Positions 34,444-43,385 of a stretch of 64,000 bases of DNA are shown here, one piece after another. The DNA comes from Flavobacterium sp. AG291 (GTDB lineage: Bacteria > Bacteroidota > Bacteroidia > Flavobacteriales > Flavobacteriaceae), in assembly GCF_003350375.1 (NCBI RefSeq), contig NZ_QQAR01000015.1:1-64000 (forward strand). The letters are read 5' to 3'. The notes below the pieces were generated by a model, which made no database searches, was not told where the DNA came from, and saw only the letters and a list, made by a program, of their open reading frames with translations. The position numbers and the translations under genes are program-made. How positions within the stretch are numbered: position 1 is the stretch's first letter; the number at the start of each line of letters is the position of its first letter.

Positions 34444-36273
34444 CTAATTAATTTCTATATACTTTTTGAGTGCAGGAATTATAAGGTCAGGTGTAAAAGC
34501 ATTATATAGCTCCATTGCTTTTGGTTTCATTTCTTTTGGTGAAGTTTCTCCATACAGTTCAGGTTTAAAGTCTTTTAAGTGAACTGATATTGTAGTGGTG
34601 CCGTCTTCAAATGAGTTCCAGGCTTCTTTTTTAATCCATGTAGAGAATATTGTAAAGGTTGGTATATAAAGGGCTTTAGCCATGTTTACTGCACCGCCTT
34701 CATTACCTATCAACGCATTACAATGGTATAATACCGAAAGGAATTCACGGATAGTTCCCGGACTGATATCCATTCTAATCCTTTCTTTGGTAGCATTCCT
34801 GCAAAGATTATAAAGTTCTTCAGCTTCTTTTTGCTGAGATGGGATGTAATTAAAAATAAGAACAGCTTCACTGTTTTGGGTAATTAAATCAAGCAGTTGT
34901 GCCATGTAAGCAGCAGGATAGGTCTTGATATTCAGGCTCCCTAATACGCTTATCATGTATACTTTTGTTCCTGCAGGAATGCCTTTGCTGTCTAAAAAAG
35001 CTCTTCCGTAACTTATTTCCTCTTGTGTAAGATGAATTTCAGGCCTGTTTACTAATGGTAATACAGGTTTTAACACCCTTACTAGCTGCATGCGGTTGTC
35101 AAGAGCTAAACCGGCATTGGTTAAAGGTGTTTTAAGTTCTTCAACAGTATGGGTGTATACAAAGCTTGAATATGATTTGTAAAAGCCTATTCTTGTTTTT
35201 GCCTTAGAGAAACCTACTATTATGTTACTTCCTAAAATGCCGTAGGCATCAACAACAATGTCATAGTTTTTTTTACGTATGTCAAATACGAATTTTATGA
35301 ATTTCCATTTGCTGTCCCTGTACTTTTGGTCAAAAAGAACAAGGTTGTCTATAGCAGGATTGTTTTCTACCACAGGCTTGGTAAACGGATAGATGAGGTA
35401 ATCCAGTGTTGACTTAGGATAGAGTGCTTTTAAATTTGCACAAATGATACTGCTTGCCAGTACATCACCTATCATCTTTTGCTGAATAACAAGGATTTTA
35501 GGGTCTTCTTTATGGTTGGCCATTTCTCTCAGGTATACATATCTCATGTATACGTGATAGCCAAGAATTCCGGCAATTTCAAGACCACGGCTTCCGTTAA
35601 GGAAACCAAGACCTAAAATATAGTATTTAAAAAATCGAAAGGCAGGCCTTACCGAAAGGTGGTATAAGTTTGTAGTGACTCCCTTTTGGTAAAGCTCTTT
35701 TGCCTTAAGTTTAGAGTATTGCAGCCTTTTTTCTAAAAAGTCTTCCTTGCTCTTGAAAGAATAGTGATGGATAGACTCTTTAAGGTGGCCGGTTTTACCT
35801 TTTATTGATAACGTTTCGTGAACAAGTTTTTCGGAATATTTACATTTCGACTTCCTGAAAAGGCGTATTGCCCTGTCTTTATTGAAGCTGTTATTAACCA
35901 TTGGGCGACCTTTGTAATAAAAGATACGCTTAAACCAAAAAGCAGCTTCTTCAGGATTACTGTTTACAGTTGTAATAATTTCATCTATACCCTTTTGCGT
36001 AACCCTTTCATCAGCATCAAAAAAAACTACCCAGTCATTCGTTGCTAATTCGAGTGTATAGTTTCGCTGAGAAGAAAAATCATCAAATGCACGCTGGTAT
36101 AACTTTACGTGCGTATATTCTTTCTGGATAATTTTTGTAGTATTATCAGAACTGAATGAGTCGACCACAATAATTTCATCGGCAAAAGACATATTGTCAA
36201 GATATTGCCTGATGTTGTGTTCTTCATTTAAAACAATCGCTAGTGCAGATATTCTAATCTTTTCGCCCATCAA
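34444..36273 (-). CDS. GT2-GT9 fusion glycosyltransferase (LPS core type)
   Basis: A 609-residue protein joining two transferases. Residues about 5-245 are a WaaE/KdtX-like GT2 domain (ISALAIVLNEEHNIRQYLDN, VVDSFSSDNT, WVVFFDADERV as DxD site, HHYSFKSKEDFLEKRLQYS). From about 258 (DPKILVIQQKMIGDVLASSIICANLKALYP) a heptosyltransferase-like GT9 domain follows, with YDIVVDAYG, RIGFYKSYSSFVYTH, a NIKTYPAAYMAQLLDLI block and ALIGNEGGAVNMAKAL near the end (donor-binding GxxGGxxxxA). No stop or frameshift separates them. The pairing fits sequential addition of two core sugars. Start could be either of the two first Met codons. Confidence 0.88.
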   Translation of the reverse strand: MMGEKIRISALAIVLNEEHNIRQYLDNMSFADEIIVVDSFSSDNTTKIIQKEYTHVKLYQRAFDDFSSQRNYTLELATNDWVVFFDADERVTQKGIDEIITTVNSNPEEAAFWFKRIFYYKGRPMVNNSFNKDRAIRLFRKSKCKYSEKLVHETLSIKGKTGHLKESIHHYSFKSKEDFLEKRLQYSKLKAKELYQKGVTTNLYHLSVRPAFRFFKYYILGLGFLNGSRGLEIAGILGYHVYMRYVYLREMANHKEDPKILVIQQKMIGDVLASSIICANLKALYPKSTLDYLIYPFTKPVVENNPAIDNLVLFDQKYRDSKWKFIKFVFDIRKKNYDIVVDAYGILGSNIIVGFSKAKTRIGFYKSYSSFVYTHTVEELKTPLTNAGLALDNRMQLVRVLKPVLPLVNRPEIHLTQEEISYGRAFLDSKGIPAGTKVYMISVLGSLNIKTYPAAYMAQLLDLITQNSEAVLIFNYIPSQQKEAEELYNLCRNATKERIRMDISPGTIREFLSVLYHCNALIGNEGGAVNMAKALYIPTFTIFSTWIKKEAWNSFEDGTTTISVHLKDFKPELYGETSPKEMKPKAMELYNAFTPDLIIPALKKYIEIN

Positions 36274-36280
36274 AAAACTG

Positions 36281-37096
36281 TTAAACCGCTACGTCATATT
36301 CGCGCAGGGCATTGTTTAATGAAGTTTTAAGGTCTGTTGATGGCTTGCGTTTACCAATAATAAGTGCGCATGGAACCTGATATTCGCCAGCAGCAAATTT
36401 TTTGGTATAACTGCCCGGTATAACTACGCTGCGTGCCGGAACTACACCTTTCATTTCTACCGGCTCATCTCCGGTAACATCGATGATCTTAGTAGATGCA
36501 GTAAGGCAAACATTAGCGCCAAGTACCGCTTCAGTCTCGACACGAACACCTTCTACAACGATACATCTTGAACCGATGAAAGCTCCGTCTTCGATGATAA
36601 CCGGTGCAGCTTGTAAAGGTTCAAGTACACCACCGATACCTACACCACCGCTAAGGTGAACGTTTTTACCTATTTGTGCACAGCTTCCTACGGTTGCCCA
36701 TGTGTCAACCATAGTGCCTTCGTCTACATAAGCACCAATGTTTACGTAGCTTGGCATAAGGATAACACCCGATGAGATATATGCACCATAACGTGCCACG
36801 GCATTAGGTACTACACGTATGCCTTTTTCGGCATAATTGCGTTTAAGTAACATTTTGTCGTGATATTCAAAAATACCTGCTTCCAGGGTTTCCATTTTTT
36901 GAATTGGGAAATACATTACTACCGCTTTCTTTACCCATTCGTTAACCTGCCAGCCGCCTTCGATAGGTTCAGCTACACGTAGCTTACCTGAATCTAATAG
37001 CTCAATAACTTCACGGATGGCATTTGTTGTTGCCTCTTCTTTTAACAGGTCTCTGTTTTCCCAGGCCTGTTCTACAAGGTTTTGTAAATTTTGCAT
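36281..37096 (-). CDS. dapD: 2,3,4,5-tetrahydropyridine-2,6-dicarboxylate N-succinyltransferase
   Basis: A 271-residue enzyme of the succinylase branch of lysine/diaminopimelate synthesis. The ATG at 37096 (MQNLQNLVEQAWENRD) is preferred over one 7 codons earlier because homologues begin this way. It shows VVPNAVARYGAYISSGVILMPSYVNIGAYVDEGTMVDTWATVGSCAQIGKNVHLSGGVGIGGVLEPLQAAPVIIEDGAFIGSRCIVVEGV, a left-handed beta-helix of hexapeptide repeats with the catalytic EGTMVDTW segment. It ends just 7 bases before the fusion transferase start codon. Trimeric and cytoplasmic. Confidence 0.96.
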   Translation of the reverse strand: MQNLQNLVEQAWENRDLLKEEATTNAIREVIELLDSGKLRVAEPIEGGWQVNEWVKKAVVMYFPIQKMETLEAGIFEYHDKMLLKRNYAEKGIRVVPNAVARYGAYISSGVILMPSYVNIGAYVDEGTMVDTWATVGSCAQIGKNVHLSGGVGIGGVLEPLQAAPVIIEDGAFIGSRCIVVEGVRVETEAVLGANVCLTASTKIIDVTGDEPVEMKGVVPARSVVIPGSYTKKFAAGEYQVPCALIIGKRKPSTDLKTSLNNALREYDVAV

Positions 37097-37207
37097 TTCA
37101 AATAGTCGTTTGGGCAAATATAAGTCGGTTTTTTAAGATGGCATAAGCCACTTTCAATGCTTTTTCAAACATAATGAATTATCTTTACTAAATCACAAAA
37201 TTTGTTT

Positions 37208-37954
37208 ATGAAAGATAATTTTTCAACACAGGCAGAAGGCTATGCCAAATACAGGCCATATTATCCTCAGGAAATGATAGCTTATGTTGTTTCCTTTGCT
37301 AAAAACAAACAATTTGCACTTGATATCGCTACAGGAAACGGACAAGTGGCGGTTGAGTTAGGTAAGTACTTTGAGAAGGTATTTGGTACTGATATTAGTG
37401 ATAAACAGTTAAACAATGCTTTACAAAAAGATAATGTCACCTATATAAAGGAGAGTGCTGAAAAGACATCTTTTGTAAATAGCCAGTTTGATCTTATAAC
37501 GGTAGCACAGGCAATACACTGGTTTGATTTTGATGCCTTTTATAAAGAGGTTTACAGGATACTTAAGCCGGATGGGATTTTTGTTGTTTTGGGTTATGGG
37601 TTGTTCAATGCAAATGGTGAGGCTGATACATTACTGAAGCATTTTTATTATGATATAACGGGTCCTTATTGGGATGCTGAGCGTAAATACCTCGATGAAA
37701 ATTATACTACGATTCCTTTTCCTTTTGAAGAAATTGAGGTTAAGCAATTCGTAAATGAATTTACCTGGACATTTGAACAGCTTACAGGATATCTTGAAAC
37801 CTGGTCGGCGGTACAGCACTATATAAAACAGAATGGTACCAATCCGGTAGATATTATACGTGATAAGCTAAAAGAATATTGGGAGAATGGCGATAAGAAA
37901 GTTACTTTTCCATTACTTTTGAGGATTGGAACCATTTCAGATTTCAGAAGGTAG
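37208..37954 (+). CDS. Class I SAM-dependent methyltransferase
   Basis: A 248-residue cytoplasmic methyltransferase. ATG 37208 is chosen over an in-frame TTG two codons upstream. Motif I is ALDIATGNGQVAVEL (about residues 38-52), motif II VFGTDISDKQL, motif III FDLITVAQAIHWFD and motif IV VYRILKPDGIFVVLGYG, close to the UbiE/Crg1-like family with the H-W-F-D signature. Substrate unknown. The last codons (ISDFRR-stop) are encoded by the first copy of an ATTTCAGATTTCAG repeat that continues downstream, suggesting the native C-terminus was altered by repeat insertion. Confidence 0.9.
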   Translation: MKDNFSTQAEGYAKYRPYYPQEMIAYVVSFAKNKQFALDIATGNGQVAVELGKYFEKVFGTDISDKQLNNALQKDNVTYIKESAEKTSFVNSQFDLITVAQAIHWFDFDAFYKEVYRILKPDGIFVVLGYGLFNANGEADTLLKHFYYDITGPYWDAERKYLDENYTTIPFPFEEIEVKQFVNEFTWTFEQLTGYLETWSAVQHYIKQNGTNPVDIIRDKLKEYWENGDKKVTFPLLLRIGTISDFRR

Positions 37955-38017
37955 ATTTCAGATTGAATACGATGCTGCTGAATCTGAAATCAAAAATCTG
38001 AAATCAAAAATCTGAAT
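37934..38017. repeat. Short inverted and tandem repeat (AATCTGAAATC)
   Basis: GATTTCAGATT (37954-37964) is inverted relative to AATCTGAAATC at 37981-37991 and 37995-38005, with a third partial copy at 38009; the right-hand copies are tandem with a 14-bp period. The unit overlaps the end of the methyltransferase gene and abuts the ruvX start. Confidence 0.75.
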
Positions 38018-38021
38018 AAAT

Positions 38022-38432
38022 ATGAGAGTACTCGCTATAGATTACGGGCTTAAAAGAACAGGTATAGCAGTGACAGATGAGATGCAGATAATTGCATCGG
38101 GACTGACGACTGTTGACTCGGAAAAAGCTATCGATTTTCTGCATGATTATTTTGCAAAAGAAAAGGTAGAAAAGGTGTTAATTGGCGAACCAAAGCAGAT
38201 GAACGGACTTCCGTCACAAAGTGCACCTTTAATTGAGGTTTTTATAACAAAATTCGTTTCGCAGTTTCCTGATATGCAGCTTGAAAGGGTTGATGAACGT
38301 TTTACAAGCAAGATGGCTTTTCAGACAATGATAGATAGCGGACTAAAAAAGAAGCAACGTCAGGATAAAGGCTTGATTGATGAGATATCGGCAACAATTA
38401 TGTTACAGGATTATTTATCACGAAAAAAATAA
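38022..38432 (+). CDS. ruvX: Putative Holliday junction resolvase (YqgF/RuvX family)
   Basis: A 136-residue RNase H-fold protein. It has MRVLAIDYGLKRTGIAVTDE (first catalytic Asp7), VLIGEPKQMNGLPSQSAPLI, LERVDERFTSKMA with the conserved Asp-Glu-Arg, and GLIDEISATIMLQDYL with the last acidic residue. The family takes part in Holliday-junction resolution or 16S rRNA processing. The protein is complete; the start directly follows a repeat-filled spacer. Confidence 0.95.
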   Translation: MRVLAIDYGLKRTGIAVTDEMQIIASGLTTVDSEKAIDFLHDYFAKEKVEKVLIGEPKQMNGLPSQSAPLIEVFITKFVSQFPDMQLERVDERFTSKMAFQTMIDSGLKKKQRQDKGLIDEISATIMLQDYLSRKK

Positions 38433-38514
38433 AGAGTTTTATTTGTGTTTTCATAAAAATTAAAAATTGCGCCTATTCCTGCGGATTTAGGATAAAATTT
38501 TGAGTTATTCAAAG

Positions 38515-38522
38515 TAAATTTG
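38515..38522 (+). promoter_or_regulatory. -7 promoter element (TAAATTTG) of mqo
   Basis: Exact TAnnTTTG match 20 bases before the mqo start; no clear -33 at the preferred distance. Confidence 0.5.
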
Positions 38523-38541
38523 CAGTATTCAAATTTACACA

Positions 38542-40050
38542 ATGTCCACAACGATAAATCAGGAACCAGATGTGGTTCTTATAGGCGCGGGAATCATGAG
38601 CGCTACACTTGGCATGTTCTTAAAAGAGCTGATGCCTGAAGTGAAAATTGACATTTATGAAAGGCTTGATGTTGCAGCAGCTGAGAGTTCTGATGCATGG
38701 AATAATGCAGGTACAGGACACTCTGCTTTTTGTGAGCTTAACTACACGCCTGAAATGCCCAATGGTACTGTAGAGATTTCAAAAGCAATTAAGATTGCGG
38801 AATGGTTTGAAGTTTCTAAGCAGTTTTGGGCTTATCTAATTGAGCAAAAGCGTATCTCTAAGCCGGAAGATTTTGTGAGAAGCATACCGCATATGAGCTT
38901 TGTATGGGGTGCTGACAATGTAGATTACCTAAAGAAACGTTTTGAAGCGCTTTCTAAACATCCTTTATTCAAAGGGATGGAATATACCGAAGACAGAAAC
39001 ACATTAGAGTCATGGATGCCATTGGTAATGGAAGGTCGTGACGCTAATCAGCCTATTGCTGCTACCAATATGCCAATTGGTACCGATGTAAACTTTGGTG
39101 AACTTACCCGTGATATGTTCAGATGGCTTGAAAAACAACCTGGCGTAAATATGTTCTTTAACCAGGATGTTTCGGGAATCAGACGTTCGGCAAAAAGCCC
39201 TAAATGGAAGCTTAAGATAAAAGACCTTACAACGGGTGAGAAAAAACGTGTGTATGGTAAGTTTGTATTTATAGGTGCAGGAGGTGGATCGCTTCACCTG
39301 CTTGAAAAAGCCGGTATACCTGAAGGAGATGGTTTTGGTGGATTCCCTGTAAGCGGACAATGGCTAAAATGTATTAACGAAGAGGTGATACAAAAACACA
39401 ATGCCAAAGTATATGGAAAGGCATCTGTAGGTGCGCCGCCAATGTCGGTACCCCACGTTGATACCCGTATGATTAATGGCAAAAAAGAGTTGTTGTTTGG
39501 GCCTTATGCAGGATTCAGTACTAAGTTCCTTAAACAAGGGTCATATTTTGATCTTCCAACTTCAATACGTGCCAACAATATTGCTCCAATGCTTGCGGCG
39601 GGTTATCACAATATGTCGCTGACAAAATACCTTATCCAACAGGTAACGCAGTCGCAGGATGACAGGATGGAAGCACTAAGGGAATATCTTCCGGACGCTA
39701 AAAAAGAAGACTGGGTGTTGGAGACAGCAGGACAACGTGTGCAGGTTATCAAAAAAGATGAAAAGCAGGGCGGTAAGCTTGAGTTTGGTACTGAAGTGAT
39801 AAACAGTGCTGATGGCTCGCTAGGGGTGCTTTTAGGAGCGTCTCCGGGTGCGAGTACAGCAGTTTCTATTATGCTAGACCTTATAGAGCGTTGTTTCCCT
39901 GAACAGATTAAGACTGAAGCATGGCAGCAAAAGCTGAAAACCATGATACCATCATACGGTACAGCGCTAAACAATAATCCTGAGTTGCTTGCTGAAGTTA
40001 GAAAACACTCTGACAAAATGCTTGGATTAGAAGCTACGGTTACTATTTAA
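38542..40050 (+). CDS. mqo: Malate:quinone oxidoreductase
   Basis: A 502-residue FAD-dependent, membrane-associated enzyme oxidising malate to oxaloacetate and passing electrons to the quinone pool. It begins PDVVLIGAGIMSATLGMFLKEL (Rossmann GxGxxS), followed by SSDAWNNAGTGHSAFCELNYTPE, the signature of the family. Also present are FIGAGGGSLHLLEKAGIPEGDGFGGFPVSGQWL, the GPYAGFSTKFLKQGSYFDL block and a terminal GASPGASTAVSIMLDLIERCFPE. It has a -7 promoter element and its own terminator, so it is a single-gene unit. Confidence 0.97.
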   Translation: MSTTINQEPDVVLIGAGIMSATLGMFLKELMPEVKIDIYERLDVAAAESSDAWNNAGTGHSAFCELNYTPEMPNGTVEISKAIKIAEWFEVSKQFWAYLIEQKRISKPEDFVRSIPHMSFVWGADNVDYLKKRFEALSKHPLFKGMEYTEDRNTLESWMPLVMEGRDANQPIAATNMPIGTDVNFGELTRDMFRWLEKQPGVNMFFNQDVSGIRRSAKSPKWKLKIKDLTTGEKKRVYGKFVFIGAGGGSLHLLEKAGIPEGDGFGGFPVSGQWLKCINEEVIQKHNAKVYGKASVGAPPMSVPHVDTRMINGKKELLFGPYAGFSTKFLKQGSYFDLPTSIRANNIAPMLAAGYHNMSLTKYLIQQVTQSQDDRMEALREYLPDAKKEDWVLETAGQRVQVIKKDEKQGGKLEFGTEVINSADGSLGVLLGASPGASTAVSIMLDLIERCFPEQIKTEAWQQKLKTMIPSYGTALNNNPELLAEVRKHSDKMLGLEATVTI

Positions 40051-40070
40051 TTCTGAGTTATATATAATAT

Positions 40071-40100
40071 AAAGCCATCCTGAAAAGGGTGGCTTTTTTA
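40071..40100 (+). terminator. Rho-independent terminator of mqo
   Basis: Arms 40071-40080 and 40087-40096 (AAAGCCATCC/GGGTGGCTTT, one G-U pair), 6-base loop, then T residues. Confidence 0.88.
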
Positions 40101-40168
40101 ATTAAATCACAATTCATTTATTTATAGAGAAATACGTAATATTTTATGCCATCCATACTATAGCTATT

Positions 40169-40780
40169 ATGAAAAAAGTTTTATTCATCTTATTTGTGCT
40201 TGTTTCTTTTTCAGGGTTTGCGCAGGCTGAAAAGGATTCTTTGGTAAAAGTTGATAAAGATGCGATTCTCGATAAGCTTGAACTTATGTTTTATCTTGAT
40301 CAGGAAGCCACAAAATGTTTGACTATGACCAAGGAAAAGCAAACTGAACTAGATAAAACCTTTCCATATTATTTTATGAATACTATAGTGAAGAATAACC
40401 CTTCGACTCTTGATCTGAGAGAATTTATTGGTTTCGATTTTAAAGAATTTAAGCCAATCAAATGCAAAGATTTTTACGTAGCAGTATATGAGAAGAATCT
40501 TGTTGAATTTATCGATATGACTAAAAAGTATGGTTATCTGTCAACACAAAGATTAAAGAGGTATAAAGATGGAAAAGCATATTCGCCTTTAATTTTTGTA
40601 ATACATAATAGTTATTCGGATAAAGAAGTGAAAAAATTAATGAAACAGGAGTTTAAGATTGGTAATATAGATCAAAAGGAATATGATCAATTTAAATTCT
40701 TCTTAGAGCGTAAAAAAGAGCTAACGTATGATGATGTTGCACGATTTGAGAAAATTGGAGGCAAAATTTTAAAAAGCTGA
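40169..40780 (+). CDS. Exported protein of unknown function
   Basis: A 203-residue protein with signal peptide (MKKVLFILFVLVSFSGFAQ). The mature part is charged and helical (DKDAILDKLELMFYLDQEATKCLTMTKEKQTELDK, REFIGFDFKEFKPIKCKDFYVAVYEKNL, ELTYDDVARFEKIGGKILKS), with two Cys. No known domain is recognised. It is transcribed alone; a terminator follows about 170 bases downstream. Confidence 0.75.
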   Translation: MKKVLFILFVLVSFSGFAQAEKDSLVKVDKDAILDKLELMFYLDQEATKCLTMTKEKQTELDKTFPYYFMNTIVKNNPSTLDLREFIGFDFKEFKPIKCKDFYVAVYEKNLVEFIDMTKKYGYLSTQRLKRYKDGKAYSPLIFVIHNSYSDKEVKKLMKQEFKIGNIDQKEYDQFKFFLERKKELTYDDVARFEKIGGKILKS

Positions 40781-40951
40781 GTAATGGCTACACTTGTTAA
40801 AAATTAGTTAAAAAGAAGATGTTTTACGGTTTTCCGTAAAATGGTTTTAAGATTTCTGTTTACTATTGTATCTCTTAATAATGACGCCTAAAGAGGTGTT
40901 TTTAAAGTAAAGAGTCCAACTAAAATTTTTCAATACCTTACTACTACTCAC
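40781..40951 (+). other. Unusually long 3' region with hairpins
   Basis: Between the exported-protein gene and its distal terminator lie an 8-bp hairpin (40822-40829 with 40834-40841, TTTTACGG/CCGTAAAA, TTTT loop) and a weaker terminator-like stem (40884-40889 with 40894-40899) followed by T residues. No ORF is seen. It is either a long structured 3' UTR or a small separate transcript. Confidence 0.4.
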
Positions 40952-40983
40952 AAATCCTGTCATAGAATTGACGGGATTTTTTT
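40952..40983 (+). terminator. Rho-independent terminator
   Basis: Arms 40952-40962 and 40969-40979 (11 bp with one G-U pair), 6-base loop, followed by a run of T on the plus strand. Its tail touches the end of the convergent FUSC gene at 40982. Confidence 0.82.
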
Positions 40984-43204
40984 ATGCTTTTAGTTGTAAT
41001 TGGCGTGCTGCTTTCAGTATTTTTTCTGATAAGCCGGTAAGCCATACTAATTGCTCAATTACAAGGTGGGCTTCTTCCATTTTAAGCCTGAATTCTTCTT
41101 CGTCGGTAATTTGTACTTCTTTAAGCTCGCGGGCGCGAATGTTCTTAAGTTCAGTAAAACGCATTGCCAGATCATCGTTGTTGGCCTGATGGGCTTCTTC
41201 GGCTTGTAGATCCATATTTAAAAGCGCTATGGCATTGTCGAGGTTTTTTACAACGGTATTTACCACGACGTTAAATGCTTCGGATGCATTGGTGGTTTTG
41301 TGAGACTGTATGTAGGTGCCTAATGATGCTAATGACGATAAAAGGGTATGATTTAACACAGCAAGTTTATATATCTGGCTTTGTTGTTTTTGTTTTGATT
41401 TTGGTTCTTGTGTCATGCGCTGGTAAGACGACATCAGATTACCCAACTCGATAAAGGCACTTTTACGCGCCAGTCTGTAGGAGGTAGGTACGTTTCCTTT
41501 ATTATTGTAAAAGCTGGAAATCTCAATAAGGTAGTTTCTGTTGGCTTCAATAGATTTTTTTATGAAGACTGGCATGTTCATAAACTCCCATGAAGGCCAA
41601 AGGAAATAATTAGCAGCAAAAGTTATGGCAACACCAATGGCGGTATCAAGTATGCGGTACTGGATAACGTCGGTTACATTAGGGGTAAGCATTCCGTAAA
41701 CAAATACTACATAAATGGTTACAAATGTGGCTCCGATTCGGTAGTTAGTTGCTGTAAAAGCATAGCCTAACAGCATACAAACAATTGTCAGCGTGCCAAT
41801 AATAATCGAATTAGTGATAAAGCTGAGTATGGCAAACGCAATTAATCCACCCACAAGCGTGCCTACAATCCTTTGGTAAGAGCGTTGTTTGGTTAGGCCA
41901 TATCCCGGGCGCATTATTACTACTATGGTAAGGAATATCCAGTATACATTTTGAAGTGGGAAAATAAAAGACAGTATACAGCCTATGGCTATGCACATGG
42001 TAAGCCGTAAGGAATGCCTGAATATGGTAGACGAGAAGCCTAAATTTTCTTTGAGGGTATGTAGCGGATAGTATTCCGGTGTCAGGAATTTCTCAAGGTC
42101 TTTGTCTCTTCCGCTGCCTAATTCTTTAAACTTGATTTTTTCGGTAAAGGCGCGCTCTATAATCTTGATTTTCTCTATTTGTTTTTCGGCATAATGAAGC
42201 ATGTTCGATAACATCCATACACCTTCGGCAGCAGCTTCTTTTCCTAATTCGGCTTCATAATCTATAATTGCCTGTTCGAGTGCTTCAAGATCGGCAACCA
42301 GCTTATGTTTAGGTATGTATTTAGATCTCTCTCCGATGCTTTTTGAGATCTTTTTTAAAGAAGAAGCAAGGTTGTAGGCAAGGTTTTGATAAGTGCTCAG
42401 TACCTTAGGGTGATTGCTGAATTTTTCCTGTAGTTTGCTATGGTCAAAAGATGTTGATAGTGCCAGCTCTAATATTTCCATTAATGAAATGAAAACAAGA
42501 AGCATTTTGCGCCCCCTGTTTGAGTTTTCACTATTATAGCGGTTACGCATTAGTATCTCACGGAGGTTCTCATGATTAAGGTTGATTTCGACCTGAAGAT
42601 TAAGCTGCTTTTCTACAATGGCGGCTCTGTTGGCATCGGTATTCCAGAGGTCACCGCGCAATTTCATGTATTTTGCTGTTAGCTTCATACACTGGGCAAT
42701 TTCGAGTTCCGTATAACGATATGGGCTTAAGTAATTAAATGAAACCGAAACAACAGTATAGATAAGCCCTCCTGACAATACCAGTCCGGTATATTGCAGG
42801 ATTTCCCATCCGGTATGAATGTGGCCTGTGGCTAAAACCGTGGCAAGCAATCCGGAGAATGATACCATGGTGGCGCGTTGTCCGTAGACCGATATCGTGG
42901 AAAGGAAGAAAACGAGTATGAAAAGTAAGGGATAAAACAGCAGTTTAAAAGGATGTAGCAAATTTACGATCAGTACGCAGCCTGCTACAATAAACGACGC
43001 GGTAAGCAAACCTTTTGAGCGATGTAATAGATTGCTGGGAATATCTGCAGGGTAGGTAAGGAAGGCTCCTAATGCGATAGCAAATCCAAGCTGGAAAAAG
43101 CCCAGTTGAGAAAGGATAATTACCGGAACTGCGGCGGCAATCGTAACAATTATGGCCTTGGTGAAATTATGGCTGTCGGTAAAATTGCGTATCCTTTGGA
43201 GCAT
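40982..43204 (-). CDS. FUSC family membrane protein (YccS/YhfK type)
   Basis: From the ATG at 43204 (MLQRIRNFTDSHNFTKA) the protein has 740 residues; an in-frame ATG 23 codons earlier is possible but adds no conserved sequence. Two sets of about five to six helices (residues about 15-160 and 395-530) flank soluble helical regions. The second set opens LRLTMCIAIGCILSFIFPLQNVYWIFLTIVVIMRPGYGLTKQRSYQRIVGTLVGGLIAF, the FUSC signature. A predicted coiled-coil-like cytoplasmic tail follows (RFTELKNIRARELKEVQITDEEEFRLKMEEAH). Related proteins are linked to efflux of aromatic acids; substrate unknown. Divergent from def. Confidence 0.9.
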   Translation of the reverse strand: MLQRIRNFTDSHNFTKAIIVTIAAAVPVIILSQLGFFQLGFAIALGAFLTYPADIPSNLLHRSKGLLTASFIVAGCVLIVNLLHPFKLLFYPLLFILVFFLSTISVYGQRATMVSFSGLLATVLATGHIHTGWEILQYTGLVLSGGLIYTVVSVSFNYLSPYRYTELEIAQCMKLTAKYMKLRGDLWNTDANRAAIVEKQLNLQVEINLNHENLREILMRNRYNSENSNRGRKMLLVFISLMEILELALSTSFDHSKLQEKFSNHPKVLSTYQNLAYNLASSLKKISKSIGERSKYIPKHKLVADLEALEQAIIDYEAELGKEAAAEGVWMLSNMLHYAEKQIEKIKIIERAFTEKIKFKELGSGRDKDLEKFLTPEYYPLHTLKENLGFSSTIFRHSLRLTMCIAIGCILSFIFPLQNVYWIFLTIVVIMRPGYGLTKQRSYQRIVGTLVGGLIAFAILSFITNSIIIGTLTIVCMLLGYAFTATNYRIGATFVTIYVVFVYGMLTPNVTDVIQYRILDTAIGVAITFAANYFLWPSWEFMNMPVFIKKSIEANRNYLIEISSFYNNKGNVPTSYRLARKSAFIELGNLMSSYQRMTQEPKSKQKQQSQIYKLAVLNHTLLSSLASLGTYIQSHKTTNASEAFNVVVNTVVKNLDNAIALLNMDLQAEEAHQANNDDLAMRFTELKNIRARELKEVQITDEEEFRLKMEEAHLVIEQLVWLTGLSEKILKAARQLQLKA

Positions 43205-43319
43205 ATAGTAAAACTTAAGTGTAAAGATAAGGAATGCGTCAATCATACTGTGTTTTGGCTCGTGAATTCTCACAAAATTTTAGCATTTGAAGAGCTTATG
43301 GCAAGTCATTTTAATTTAT

Positions 43320-43327
43320 TACTTTTG
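43320..43327 (+). promoter_or_regulatory. -7 promoter element (TACTTTTG) of def
   Basis: Exact TAnnTTTG match, about 58 bases before the def start; the nearest TTTG upstream (43286-43289) is too far (30 bp) to be an ideal -33. Confidence 0.45.
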
Positions 43328-43385
43328 CAGTCTCAAAACGCAGGTGTTTTTTTGCCTGTCTTAAAAATTTAAAAGCGAGCTAATT

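Noticed and set aside
40109..40140. Possible third LytTR half-site (ACAATTCAT) before the 40169 gene
   Set aside because: No ACAGTT-like copy 21 bp downstream and no -7 element at the right distance.
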